Shown here: one piece after another, positions 1-8,626 of the stretch
Layout: each line of letters opens with the position of its first letter
How positions within the stretch are numbered: position 1 is the first letter of the stretch
NCBI GenBank assembly: GCA_029260055.1
Contig: JAJDDX010000189.1
Coordinates: 1-35,666 of the forward strand
Length of the DNA: 35,666 bases
Origin: Phycisphaerae bacterium
GTDB taxonomy: Bacteria; Planctomycetota; Phycisphaerae; UBA1845
Direction: 5' to 3'
Program-made: the position numbers and the translations under genes
The notes under the pieces: model-generated
Seen by the model: the letters and a program-made list of their open reading frames with translations, nothing else
Database searches by the model: none
What the model was told of the DNA's origin: nothing

Positions 1-1
1 G

Positions 2-304
2 CACGCCATGGGGCCCGACGAGAAGATGTCCTACACCGAGCACTGGCTGTGGGACGCCAAGGCCGGGAAGTTCCGCACGTGGTACTTCACGGACTGGGGT
101 GAAGTCGGCAACGGCTGGGCCACGGTGAGCGAAGACGGCAAGACATTCACCGTCAAGGCCACCGGGCGCAACCACGAGGGCAAGCCCAGCAAGGGTGAGG
201 GCACCCTTACTTTTACCGACGCCAACACCATGGCATGGAGTTGGGCCGAAACGGGACCGATGGGCAGAATGGAATTCAAGGGTACGTCCAAAAAGGTGAA
301 CTGA
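2..304 (+). CDS. C-terminal fragment of a small beta-rich protein (DUF1579/lipocalin-like?)
   Basis: The reading frame is open from the window edge and stops with TGA at 302-304, so only about the last 100 residues are seen. An ATG at 8 exists, but the frame continues upstream of it (His-Ala before the Met), so this is probably the tail of a longer gene. The sequence alternates Trp/aromatic residues with Gly-Asp turns (YTEHWLWDAKAGKFRTW, MAWSWAE), a pattern typical of small lipocalin-like or DUF1579-type beta-barrels whose substrate is unknown. No catalytic motif is visible. It is followed after 80 bases by an exported protein gene on the same strand. That it is coding is fairly safe; the family name is a guess. 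Confidence 0.6.
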   Translation, partial: HAMGPDEKMSYTEHWLWDAKAGKFRTWYFTDWGEVGNGWATVSEDGKTFTVKATGRNHEGKPSKGEGTLTFTDANTMAWSWAETGPMGRMEFKGTSKKVN

Positions 305-384
305 CGTCGGGCAATCGGAAAAGGATTGCGTATCGATGCGGCGCCGGGCTCGGCTCCGGCGCCGCGAGTCGGGGGTGCATTCGG

Positions 385-1236
385 ATGAGTAAGGGTATGA
401 CGGCACAGATTTCGGACCGGTTCACAAGACACGCCGCGCGCGACCGTACGACCCGCACGAGGTCGCCGCGCTCGGCGCTGGCACGCGCCGTCATAGCGAC
501 GGCCGTGCTTGTCGCGTCATCGGCACCGTTGTGGGCGGAAAGCGTAGCTGGGCAGAGTGACCTGCGCCCGCTCCGGAAAGTCGATTTCGACCTGGACAAG
601 CTGAAGAGTTGGGGCACACGTACGTTCACCTATACCATCGAGGACGATGGGCAGATGCACGAACTCGGCACCGTCACGCTCGAGACGAAGGTGGCCGAAA
701 AGCGTGTCACGCATCACGACGTGTGGAAGCTGCGATGGAAAGAGAAGGACATCGCCCTCGATGTCGAGATGGACTGCGCGGCGGACATCTTCATGCGGCC
801 GGCCACCATCGTGGCTAAAGGGCACGGCTCGGGTGATTCCGGCACGTTCACTGCGAAGATAGGCGACGAGGCCGGTGACGTGACGTTCACGGACGACACG
901 AAGAAGCGTTTCGACTTGCCGCCCAACACACTGACGGACATGGCGCTGTTCCGCGTCTTCACTCTGCTTCCGCGCGTCGAGGGCGCGGAATTCCTTGTTG
1001 CGCGGTTGCTGGAAGCGTCGGAACTCAGAATGAAGGGGCCCGGCTTCATCAAGGCCGTCGGCACCGACAAGATCAACGTGGGCGGCAAGCCGAAGACGAT
1101 GTTCAAGTTCACCTATTCCCGCGGCGATCGCGTGATCATCGAGGCATGGGTGGACAATGCGGGTGCATGCCGACAACTCCGCCTCGACCGGCGAAAGACC
1201 CTGACGGAAAAGCCGCCGGCCACGACCGACGAATAG
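385..1236 (+). CDS. exported protein of unknown function (DUF3108-like?)
   Basis: Predicted 283 residues. I chose the ATG at 385, with a G-rich stretch (371-375) about nine bases upstream; an in-frame ATG at 397 is an alternative, and the frame stays open further upstream without a better site. The N-terminus is unusually long and Arg-rich before a hydrophobic segment (ALARAVIATAVLVASSAPLWAES), consistent with a signal peptide cleaved after an Ala, so the product is probably periplasmic or lipid-anchored elsewhere. The mature part is beta-rich (FTYTIEDDG, GTVTLET, FKFTYSRGDRV) and ends in a 'D..G.crqLRLdrr' segment like the last strand of DUF3108-type proteins that refold a lipid or metabolite sensor fold. 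No enzyme motif is seen. Function unknown. Confidence 0.72.
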   Translation: MSKGMTAQISDRFTRHAARDRTTRTRSPRSALARAVIATAVLVASSAPLWAESVAGQSDLRPLRKVDFDLDKLKSWGTRTFTYTIEDDGQMHELGTVTLETKVAEKRVTHHDVWKLRWKEKDIALDVEMDCAADIFMRPATIVAKGHGSGDSGTFTAKIGDEAGDVTFTDDTKKRFDLPPNTLTDMALFRVFTLLPRVEGAEFLVARLLEASELRMKGPGFIKAVGTDKINVGGKPKTMFKFTYSRGDRVIIEAWVDNAGACRQLRLDRRKTLTEKPPATTDE

Positions 1237-1330
1237 TGCCTGCATTCCCCGTAGGTGCGACGACGCCCCAAACGCGCGGTTGCCGGCGGCGCAGCCCGCG
1301 GATTATCACGACCGGAGGACACACACATAG

Positions 1331-2023
1331 ATGGCTGACGAGACGCACGACACCCTTACGCCCACGGCCCGCACAACGCTCAAACGCCAGCCCGGCAAGG
1401 GCTCCTATGACCGCAAGCTCATCTACTCTATCCTCGATGAGGCGCTGATTAGCCATATCGGGTTCATCGACGATGGCGTGCCGTTCGTGCTACCGACGAA
1501 CCACGTGCGCATCGGCGACCGCTTGTGTTTCCACAGCGCTATCGCGGCAAGAAGACGGGTGTGTCTTCTGGGCGGCTCACCGGCCTGCGTGACGGTGACT
1601 TTGGTGGATGGCCTGGTACTGGCTCGCTCGGCGCTGCACCATTCCATGAACTTCCGATCCGTCGTCATTCTCGGGCAGGTGTCGGAAGTGACGGACACTC
1701 AGGAGAAGACGCGCATCCTCGAAGCGCTGGTCGACCATGTCGTACCGGGCCGCTCCGGCGAGGTGCGCAGCCCGAGCGTGAAGGAAGCTCGTGCGACGGC
1801 TGTCCTCTCAATCCCGATCAACGAGGCTTCAGCCAAGGTCCGGACCGGACCGCCCAACGAAGAGGAGCGAGACTACGCACTACCCGTGTGGGCGGGCGTG
1901 ATCCCGACGGCGTTGACCGCCGGCACCCCGGTGCCTGATCCCAAGCTCGCGCCCGGCATTGATCCGCCCGCCTACGTGACGCACTACCAACGTCCCTCAC
2001 CCTCATCCACAAGCCAATCCTGA
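1331..2023 (+). CDS. pyridoxamine 5'-phosphate oxidase-like flavin-binding protein
   Basis: Predicted 230 residues, the usual length for the Pyridox_ox_2/NimA-like group of FMN- or flavin-nucleotide-binding split barrels. Recognisable segments in order are: YDRKLIYSILDEALISHIGF near residue 25, a strand reading DDGVPFVLPTNHVRIGDRL, CVTVTLVDGLVLARSALHHS with the paired His residues and NFRSVVILG near residues 95-120, a VDHVVPGR segment, and a C-terminal SAKVRTGPP...YALPVWAGVIP block highly typical of the family. These proteins are cytosolic, bind FMN and probably reduce or sequester small substrates; the substrate is unknown. The start is well supported by GGAGG at about 1315-1319 upstream of ATG 1331. 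It converges on the metalloprotease gene, with terminator hairpins between them. Confidence 0.9.
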   Translation: MADETHDTLTPTARTTLKRQPGKGSYDRKLIYSILDEALISHIGFIDDGVPFVLPTNHVRIGDRLCFHSAIAARRRVCLLGGSPACVTVTLVDGLVLARSALHHSMNFRSVVILGQVSEVTDTQEKTRILEALVDHVVPGRSGEVRSPSVKEARATAVLSIPINEASAKVRTGPPNEEERDYALPVWAGVIPTALTAGTPVPDPKLAPGIDPPAYVTHYQRPSPSSTSQS

Positions 2024-2037
2024 GCGACCGGCTTCCC

Positions 2038-2082
2038 AAAAAAAGACGCGTTGCACAGGCCGAATAGCCCGTGCAACGCGTC
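2038..2082 (-). terminator. intrinsic terminator of the metalloprotease gene
   Basis: A perfect 12-bp inverted repeat (2045-2056 with 2071-2082, 14-base loop) is followed, reading the minus strand, by seven T residues (the A run at 2038-2044). It lies about 50 bases beyond the stop codon of the minus-strand protease gene. The T run is only on the minus-strand side, so it serves that gene rather than the convergent flavoprotein gene. Confidence 0.85.
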
Positions 2083-2098
2083 GCTTGTGGCCGCATGT

Positions 2099-2123
2099 CG
2101 CCGGACCGCCTTACGGTCCGGCG
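2099..2123 (-). other. hairpin in the 3' untranslated region of the metalloprotease gene
   Basis: A perfect 10-bp inverted repeat (2099-2108 with 2114-2123) with a 5-base loop sits between the protease stop codon (2131-2133) and the T-tailed terminator. It lacks a T run of its own. It could protect the transcript 3' end or act as a second termination element. Confidence 0.6.
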
Positions 2124-2130
2124 TAAGCCG

Positions 2131-5100
2131 TTACGGACAAGGCGTCGGACAGCCGGTCGCCGAGTACGGCTGCTGCTGGAACGCCGCGACACCCTGATTG
2201 ATGTCGTTGAAGTTGATCTCCCCGTTCGGGATACACGGATCCAAGTTCGCAGCCTCGAACGTCACCAGCGTGAAATCGCCCTGGAACGCCTGAACGATCA
2301 GGTTGATGTCCACGAAGTTGACCAAGCCGCTGTTGTCCACATCACCCCAGGCCCAAGTCGCCGCGGACGATGTGGCCGAGCTCGCGCCGCCGGCCAGCTC
2401 GACGCTGGCGGTATACGTCGACTCGGGGATGATCTCCTCGCCGCGCACGTGGACGGTCGCCCACGTAGCCGGCGTCAGGTAGACCGGCGTATCGGTCAGG
2501 TACCCGTCGGCATCGGCGTACTTATCGAGGCACGTGTGATCCGGCGACGTGATGCGGATCGCCACCGTATCGCTGCATGCTTCCGGCACGACGGCGATAC
2601 TCTTCGGCGATTCGTCGGTCGCTTGCGGCGTCGCGGCGACGTGCGTCACGAAACCGGTTCCGGGATCACAGGCGTCAGCCGTGCAGTCGCTGCCGTCGTC
2701 GATGGCTTCGATCGCACCGTCGGCCGGGTTGCAGCACTCCGTGCCCGCATCGAAGTTGTCGGTGTGGCTCACGCTGCCGTCGGGATTGCAGGCGTCGTCC
2801 GTGCACTCGTTGCCGTCCGCGATCTGCGTGACCGCACCGGTGTCCGAAGCACAACACTGCGTGGCCGGATCGTAGTTGTCGGTATGACCGACCGTGCCGT
2901 CCGGGTTGCAGGTGTCGTTGGTACACGCATCACCGTCGTCGATCGGCGTCAAGCCGCCCGCGACCGGATCACAGCACTGGCCACCCGGCGTCGTGTCGGT
3001 GTTGATGCAGGTGCCGAGTGCGCAACTGTCCGCCGTGCAGGCGTTCGTGTCGTCGCACGCCGCCACGGTCACGATCGAGAGGAATGCGTCGGCACTTACC
3101 GTCGTGCCGAACACGTTGGTGATCTCGACGGAGTAGGCCGCGACATCCGCCGCGCCGGCGCCGACGATGCTGTAGCTCGACGAGACGGCTCCGGGGATGG
3201 AGACCGCGTCCTTGAACCACTGATAGTCGAACGGAGGCGTACCGCCGACCGACACGCTGAAGTTCGCCGTCTCACCGTCGCACACCGTTTGATCCTGCGG
3301 ATCAGCCGTCACGAACGGCGGCGAATCGACCGGCATGCACTCGATCGCTTCGATTCGAAGCGCGTCGAGGCCTGCCTCGTTGATACTCTGCGTGCCGGAA
3401 TCGTTGGCGGTGAAGCGGAACATCATGTTCGTGCCCAGCGTCACGCCGGCGGCATCCAAGTCCGCTTGCGTAATCTCGTGCGATCGCCACGCGAGACCGC
3501 CGTCAGTATCATGCCTGGCGATCTCGCTCCAAGGCCCCACGGCGCCGTTGCTACTGATCTCGACCAACAGGCGGTCCTGTCCGTCCTCGTTCGTGAGCCG
3601 GAGGAAGTAGTCGTAGCTGATCCTGAGCCCGCCGTCGGAAAGGTCGAAGATCGACGACAGGAGCAGGACGGCACCGTTGTCCACGTCGGTGTTGCCCACC
3701 ACATTCTCCGTCAAATAACACTGTCCGCTGCCATCTGAGTCCGAGGTCGGATCATACTGCCAGCCGGGATCGTTGACGGGTACGCCACGCTGCCACCACC
3801 CGTTGGTTGCGCCGGCGTTCTGCTCGGTCCACCCTGGAGCGGACTCGAAGTCGAAGGCTGCCACCTCGATGGTGCCAGCGCCGGCAAACGCCGTGAAGGC
3901 GGTCGTCGGAGCATCGGCAGGATCGGACACGCTCCCGCCACCCTGAGCGTTGGCGCTGAAGTAGTATGAAACCGCCGAGCCGCAAGGCGCTCCCGGCAGG
4001 GTCGCTTCATACTGGTTCGGAGCAACTTCGTTCATCGGCTCGGTCGTGTACGCGCCGGCACCGATTCGGTAGCTCACCGTACCCGAGCCGGGCACCGGAT
4101 CGCCCACAAGGGCGACGGCGTTGACGGCGATCACCGTCGGCTGATCGGGCGTGATGAACTCGGGGCGTCCGGTCGGATACTCGAACATGAAGGCCGCCAG
4201 CGGCGGGCAATCCATGTTGTGAGCGCCGAAGCCCGTGCAAATCTGATTGTAATGAGGCGTTCCGTTGTCGATCGTCCCATCGTCGTCATCGAGCACCAGG
4301 AAGTCGATGGTGATCTGCGGCGTGATCGTGTTGCCGCTGTGCATCGGGATCGAGTTCACGGCGAGGTAGGAGAGAACCTCCAGGTAGTCACTGGGGTTCG
4401 TGACGACCAACTCGTTGCGCGTGTCCCATACACATCCGGAGAGCAACTGACCACACGTATGAATGGTTCCGGAGCACGGGTATTGCATCGTGTTGTCGGC
4501 GTTCCGAAGCGGCGTGTCGCAGTCCGAGACATCCGTGCCGTAGAAACCGTATCCGAGCCCCGGATCGTCCTGCATCAGGACGGAGATGACATCGCCCATA
4601 CCCTCGCCGTACTGGCCCTGGCCGCTGCCGCCGGCTTCGATGAGATGGTGACCATACTCGTGGAAGATGACGCTGGACCACGCCGTGTTCGGCGCTCCGC
4701 CGCCACGTGCGCAGAAGTTGATGGATCGCTCTCCGGGGGAATACCAGGCGTTCTGCGGGCAATACCCGTCCGTCCGGTTCACGGACACGGGGAACTGCGG
4801 ACGGTTCGCCACTTCCGGATAGGTCGGATGGTTGGCGACGACCCAGTCTCGCACCAGGTTGGCGTTGTAGTACCCGTTGACCTCGGCCAGCGTATGCTCG
4901 GTGTTCGGCACGTTGTGCGTGAAGTTCGCCGGGCCGGGAGGCGTCACGGTCTCGGCGAAACTCGACTCGGCGCCCAGATAGTTGGTCACCACGAACCAGA
5001 GCCCCGAAAGCGTCGAGCGGACCGTCACGTCCGTCGAGCCAGCATTCGGTATCACGAAACTGCCGTTGCTGTCGGTGTGGGCATCATTCCCGCCGTCGAT

Positions 5101-5919
5101 GGTCACGCGGGCGTAGGGCATCGGAACGGGGAACGCAAAGCCGCACTGTTCCGCGCCGACACCGGTCGTCGCCGCCCCGGTCACGGCACCGTTCACGTCA
5201 ACGTGCACGGTAAGCATCACCTTATGCAGAATCTCACCCGTAACCGCATCAGCGACGAAGAGCCACTCATCCGGATGGTCCTGAACCGACGCGATGAACT
5301 CGACCGCCAGCTTTGGCGCGGCCAACACGTCAGCCGTGCCGGCGAAAACGACCTGCCTGGGCTCGCTGAAATCCGTAATCGTCGGCTCATCCTCGAGCGC
5401 CGCGTCGAACGCGCGCTCGGCGTCGATATCGGCGGCAACCGGAAGGACCAGGGCGCTGACATCACGCAGCGTGGACTTGGCCATCACAGCCGGGTAGCCC
5501 GCCTCGTTGCGCACGAGCACGCGGAACTCGCTCTCGAACACCGGAAGGTCGCCCACGAACTGCGAGAAGTAGACCAGCGTGAACTTGTACTGCCCCGTGG
5601 CCTTGTCATACCCCAGTTGCATCGTTCGGCGCGTCGCGTCGAAGTAGGCTTGGGGCTCCAAATCTTCCGGAGCCACGCCCCAGACGTGCGCCTCGCCCAT
5701 GCGAACGCGCTCAGCCGACTCGATCGCCGAACGCCCCGTCGCGATGGCACGCCCGTAGACCGAGCGCAACTGCCCGTTCTCCACGTGTGCGCGGAGGCCG
5801 GGATAACGCTCGAGCATCTGCCGCGCGCCGGCTGACAACTCGCTGTTGTCCGCCGCCATGCCCGGCGTAGCTACCACCAATAAACAAACGATAAGAAGTA
5901 TGCCCGGTAGGTGCTTCAC
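2131..5919 (-). CDS. secreted M36-like zinc metalloprotease with Ig-like, Cys-rich and dockerin modules
   Basis: Predicted 1262 residues. I chose the GTG at 5919-5917 because GGGAGG lies six bases upstream (5926-5931) and a good signal peptide follows (VKHLPGILLIVCLLVVATPGMAA). Residues about 85-240 look like an FTP/PepSY-type inhibitory propeptide. The catalytic region carries HEYGHH (H420, E421, H424) and GEGMGD (E439), the two zinc-ligand motifs of gluzincins, and GEGMGD closely resembles GEGWSD of M36 fungalysins. A jelly-roll-like domain follows around 685-860, then an Ig-like domain (about 870-960), four Cys-rich 'DDG..CT.D.C..DG...HTDN' repeats, and a C-terminal dockerin-like pair beginning WGDVDNSGLVNFVDIN. 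It probably digests proteins or glycoproteins outside the cell. The gene stands alone, with its own terminator. Confidence 0.9.
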   Translation of the reverse strand: MKHLPGILLIVCLLVVATPGMAADNSELSAGARQMLERYPGLRAHVENGQLRSVYGRAIATGRSAIESAERVRMGEAHVWGVAPEDLEPQAYFDATRRTMQLGYDKATGQYKFTLVYFSQFVGDLPVFESEFRVLVRNEAGYPAVMAKSTLRDVSALVLPVAADIDAERAFDAALEDEPTITDFSEPRQVVFAGTADVLAAPKLAVEFIASVQDHPDEWLFVADAVTGEILHKVMLTVHVDVNGAVTGAATTGVGAEQCGFAFPVPMPYARVTIDGGNDAHTDSNGSFVIPNAGSTDVTVRSTLSGLWFVVTNYLGAESSFAETVTPPGPANFTHNVPNTEHTLAEVNGYYNANLVRDWVVANHPTYPEVANRPQFPVSVNRTDGYCPQNAWYSPGERSINFCARGGGAPNTAWSSVIFHEYGHHLIEAGGSGQGQYGEGMGDVISVLMQDDPGLGYGFYGTDVSDCDTPLRNADNTMQYPCSGTIHTCGQLLSGCVWDTRNELVVTNPSDYLEVLSYLAVNSIPMHSGNTITPQITIDFLVLDDDDGTIDNGTPHYNQICTGFGAHNMDCPPLAAFMFEYPTGRPEFITPDQPTVIAVNAVALVGDPVPGSGTVSYRIGAGAYTTEPMNEVAPNQYEATLPGAPCGSAVSYYFSANAQGGGSVSDPADAPTTAFTAFAGAGTIEVAAFDFESAPGWTEQNAGATNGWWQRGVPVNDPGWQYDPTSDSDGSGQCYLTENVVGNTDVDNGAVLLLSSIFDLSDGGLRISYDYFLRLTNEDGQDRLLVEISSNGAVGPWSEIARHDTDGGLAWRSHEITQADLDAAGVTLGTNMMFRFTANDSGTQSINEAGLDALRIEAIECMPVDSPPFVTADPQDQTVCDGETANFSVSVGGTPPFDYQWFKDAVSIPGAVSSSYSIVGAGAADVAAYSVEITNVFGTTVSADAFLSIVTVAACDDTNACTADSCALGTCINTDTTPGGQCCDPVAGGLTPIDDGDACTNDTCNPDGTVGHTDNYDPATQCCASDTGAVTQIADGNECTDDACNPDGSVSHTDNFDAGTECCNPADGAIEAIDDGSDCTADACDPGTGFVTHVAATPQATDESPKSIAVVPEACSDTVAIRITSPDHTCLDKYADADGYLTDTPVYLTPATWATVHVRGEEIIPESTYTASVELAGGASSATSSAATWAWGDVDNSGLVNFVDINLIVQAFQGDFTLVTFEAANLDPCIPNGEINFNDINQGVAAFQQQPYSATGCPTPCP
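2630..3062 (-). repeat. four Cys-rich repeats coded in the metalloprotease gene
   Basis: The encoded protein repeats a unit of roughly 40 residues: Asp-Asp/Ala-Asp-Gly, then CT.D.C..DG, then a HTDN or HTD-like strand, then a CC pair. Two central copies are almost identical (CTNDTCNPDG versus CTDDACNPDG); the first and last are more diverged. The same style occurs in secreted proteins of myxobacteria and planctomycetes. Repeat boundaries are approximate. Confidence 0.8.
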
Positions 5920-6182
5920 TTTCGGCCTCCCGCAACTAAGACCAGGTTTAAGATTCCCAGGGACCACCCTAGGTTACTTATAACGAAAACAGGAGCCGAA
6001 TTAAAGGACCTAGATCAGGACGCTCGACGAATCCGATCAAGCCCTTATCGGCTCCCTCGGATCAATAGGCATGCCCCGAGAACCTTTGCCATGTAATGGC
6101 ACCGGCATAAGGCGGAACGTCCGAAAATCCGCGACAAGTCGCAGATGAGCGGAATTCTGACAGCCTGACCGTGCGGATAGGC

Positions 6183-7670
6183 TCATTCGAAGGAGTACAT
6201 GTTCCGTTTCGCGGGGTCGACGAGGCCGGCGACGTTGTATCGCTCTGCGGCACGTGCCAGATCGTTCTGGAAAACCCGAACCTCGCTGGGTGCGGCCTCG
6301 CCGGCCGCCAAACCCACGGCCGCGTCGTGAATTGACTCGACGAACGCCCGAAACTCCGGGTCATGGCTCAGCAGAAAGCCGTCATCGGGACGCCGCAGAC
6401 CCCGCCGGTTCCGGTGCTCGCTGAACGTCGCGCCGAGGAAGTACAACATGGCACAGCCGGTCATCAGATCGAAACGGCGGTTCGATCGGTAGCACGCGTG
6501 GATCATCAGATCCAGAAGGCCCGCTTCACGGTGGATGGCCTCGCCGTAGGCTCCGAGGCGCGCGGTACGCTCAGGACCGGGATCTGTCGATGCCAGGATC
6601 GCCGCGATCCGCTCGATGCCCGACAGCGCGTGAGCATTGCCCGCACTGTGCAGCGGGTCGATGAAGCACGCGGTGTGAGGCAACATCGCCCAATCATCTC
6701 CGGCCACACGTGAATAACGGCGCTGAAGCCGGTCTGTCGAAACCAGCGGAGTCACCGGCTCGGCCTCCGCGAATTGCGCGGCGATGGATGGGTATCGCGC
6801 GATGAGGTCCGCCCACTCGTCGGCCGGCAGCAGCGAGGCGTCCCGTGGATACCGATCACAATCGAGGACGAGACCCGCGCTCGTGACTCCGTTGTCGAAA
6901 CGAAGGACCCACATCCAGCCGCCGTCAATGATGTGATGCAAGGCTGCGTCATCGCAAGGGAACGGATGAGCGTCGATTCGACCTCCACGCTCGGTGTAGA
7001 CTTGGTGCCACGGCTTGACGCCACGGAAGTGCGCGAACACCGAGCGGCTGTTCGTCTTGATGGCAGACACGTCGTTCGCGATCCCGAGCGCCCGCGCGAG
7101 GGCGCCACCGCCTCCCGACGCATCGACCACAAAGGACGCCTTCAGTTCGACAGTCTGCCCTCTCCGGATCCCGCCGAGTCGCCATGGCCCAGCCTGTTCG
7201 ATCGCCGTAAGTTCCGTGCGATCCAGAAACTCGATTCCCGCCTCCCGGACCTCGCCGGCGAGAAAGGCATCGAAGTCGGCACGAAGCCAGTGCGTGTCGG
7301 CATGCTCAGTGTCCGGATTGGCGGCGACGAGAAGTTCGGTTTGGTGTTCCGGGCTCGTGCGATAGACCTCGCCCTCAGTGTGATGGAAGTAGCTGAAACC
7401 GCGCTTGCAGCCGCAAGTAAGCGCAGGATACGCCCTCTTCCACGAACCGTAATTACAGAGCGGCAAGAGGCGAGGAAGATCGTAGCGCTGAGCCAGGTCC
7501 GCGAGAACGAGGTTGGCGAGCGGCGTGGACGATTCACCGATGGCGAAACGCGGATGCGCCCCGCGTTCGATCACGATCGGGCGCATCCCGACGCGCTGCA
7601 TCAGGAGTGCTGTGAGGCTCCCGCCGAATCCGCCGCCGATGATGGCTACATCGTACACAGTGTCTGACAT
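6183..7670 (-). CDS. flavin-dependent halogenase-like FAD oxidoreductase
   Basis: Predicted 495 residues, the usual size for FADH2-dependent halogenases. Features in order: a Rossmann FAD loop GGGFGG (residues 12-17), GESSTP near 45-50, a conserved Lys in CKRGFSYF (K89) at the place of the lysine that carries or guides hypohalous acid in known halogenases, VVDASGGGG (181-189), GWMWVLRF (251-258) where classical enzymes have GWxWxIP, and FIDPLHSAGNAHAL (336-349). This sets it in the tryptophan-halogenase/geranylgeranyl-reductase superfamily; because the IP part is changed, it could be a non-halogenating reductase or monooxygenase. It is the third gene of an operon: its ATG comes two bases after the radical SAM stop codon, which implies translational coupling. 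Substrate unknown. Confidence 0.85.
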   Translation of the reverse strand: MSDTVYDVAIIGGGFGGSLTALLMQRVGMRPIVIERGAHPRFAIGESSTPLANLVLADLAQRYDLPRLLPLCNYGSWKRAYPALTCGCKRGFSYFHHTEGEVYRTSPEHQTELLVAANPDTEHADTHWLRADFDAFLAGEVREAGIEFLDRTELTAIEQAGPWRLGGIRRGQTVELKASFVVDASGGGGALARALGIANDVSAIKTNSRSVFAHFRGVKPWHQVYTERGGRIDAHPFPCDDAALHHIIDGGWMWVLRFDNGVTSAGLVLDCDRYPRDASLLPADEWADLIARYPSIAAQFAEAEPVTPLVSTDRLQRRYSRVAGDDWAMLPHTACFIDPLHSAGNAHALSGIERIAAILASTDPGPERTARLGAYGEAIHREAGLLDLMIHACYRSNRRFDLMTGCAMLYFLGATFSEHRNRRGLRRPDDGFLLSHDPEFRAFVESIHDAAVGLAAGEAAPSEVRVFQNDLARAAERYNVAGLVDPAKRNMYSFE

Positions 7671-7672
7671 CG

Positions 7673-8626
7673 CTACCCATCACAGACACAGCTCACCGCG
7701 CTGTCGACTTGCTGTGTCAAGTTCATTCCGGTCAAGCGTTGAACACGCGCCAACGAGCAGCGCGAACACGTCGCAAGCTGCTGGATATCCCAGAGATCGG
7801 AGAAGACGCGGCCGCCGCCAAGCGATAGGCCGTGTTCGACCACGGTTTCGAGCGACTGAAGCGTCGGCGGTGAGAAGAGCCCTTCGGACGCCAGCGCCTC
7901 CATAGCGCCATTGCCCGCCCGCGTCGGGATGACCACGCAGCACTCGACGCCAATCGAAAAGGCATATTCGATCGAACGCGTCGCCCACGTGACGCCCTGC
8001 GACTCACCTTGGAACGGCGTCCGAAGAAGGATGAACGCCCGGACGCCGATTCCGTGGTCGACAAGGAACGTGGTCGCTCGCTCGAAGTCGGCCAGGGCCA
8101 TGCGTTTGTTCAGCCGTGGAAGAACCTCTGGGTCGACCGTCTCGAGTCCCATGGCCACTTCAAGCCGCGGTCTCAACCGCTCGCTGAACTCGACACAGCG
8201 CCGATTGATCAGATTGGGGTGGCTCTCGACAATGACGGTCTCAAAACTCGAAAGCAGGTCGGCTACCTGCGGCAGTTCCTCCCGCGGGACGGCCAGGCCG
8301 TCGAAGAAGCTCCCGGCGTTATAGAGCTTGATGTGCCTGGCGGGCGCTACACGCGGAAGGGCCCACCGCACCTGCTCCGCGACGGCGCCGGTCGGCGTGC
8401 GCTGCAAGGTCGTGTTCTTCCAGAGATCACACATCAAGCAGCGGAACGGGCACTCCTTGTTCGTGATCAGGACCGTCGCCACATCCTCAACGGACCCGTC
8501 GGGCATGAACTCGGGCTCGACGAGGCAGGCGTAGGGCCGGAGCGGATCGACCACGTTCCGCGAGCCGCGCCGCGCGAGCACCCATGCATCATCGATGGCC
8601 GGACCGTCAGGAGGCGAAGGCGGCAT
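7673..8626 (-). CDS. radical SAM enzyme (RaSEA/TIGR01210-like)
   Basis: Predicted 317 residues from the ATG at 8626-8624; an earlier in-frame start at 8671 lies deep inside the upstream gene. The [4Fe-4S] motif CPFRCLMC (C59, C63, C66) follows the strand ATVLITNKE, and the sequence LYNAGSFFD around residue 100, with a later ESHPNLI, recalls the SGSFLD and IES strands of the archaeosine enzyme RaSEA and relatives. GLETVDPEVLPRLNKRM is a typical S-adenosylmethionine-barrel stretch. A C-terminal TCSRCS and a final SCVCDG add four cysteines that might bind a second cluster. Its start overlaps the end of the ligase gene by 20 bases, and the halogenase-like gene begins two bases after its stop. The radical chemistry and substrate are unknown. 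Confidence 0.88.
   Translation of the reverse strand: MPPSPPDGPAIDDAWVLARRGSRNVVDPLRPYACLVEPEFMPDGSVEDVATVLITNKECPFRCLMCDLWKNTTLQRTPTGAVAEQVRWALPRVAPARHIKLYNAGSFFDGLAVPREELPQVADLLSSFETVIVESHPNLINRRCVEFSERLRPRLEVAMGLETVDPEVLPRLNKRMALADFERATTFLVDHGIGVRAFILLRTPFQGESQGVTWATRSIEYAFSIGVECCVVIPTRAGNGAMEALASEGLFSPPTLQSLETVVEHGLSLGGGRVFSDLWDIQQLATCSRCSLARVQRLTGMNLTQQVDSAVSCVCDG

Noticed and set aside
1525-1938. Possible frameshift in the flavoprotein gene around 1530-1560 because the segment is Arg-rich
   Set aside because: Aligning by eye to the family pattern gives the same spacing from FH to CVTVTL without a gap, so the frame is intact.
2071-3738. 555-codon open frame on the + strand
   Set aside because: It is antisense to the metalloprotease, is Arg-rich with no motif, and arises from high GC codon bias. 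The frame on the minus strand has all domain motifs.
4219-5835. 538-codon open frame on the + strand
   Set aside because: Another antisense shadow of the metalloprotease, rich in Arg, Val and His, with no recognisable domain.
6774-7667. 297-codon + strand frame over the halogenase-like gene
   Set aside because: Antisense shadow; Arg-rich without motifs.
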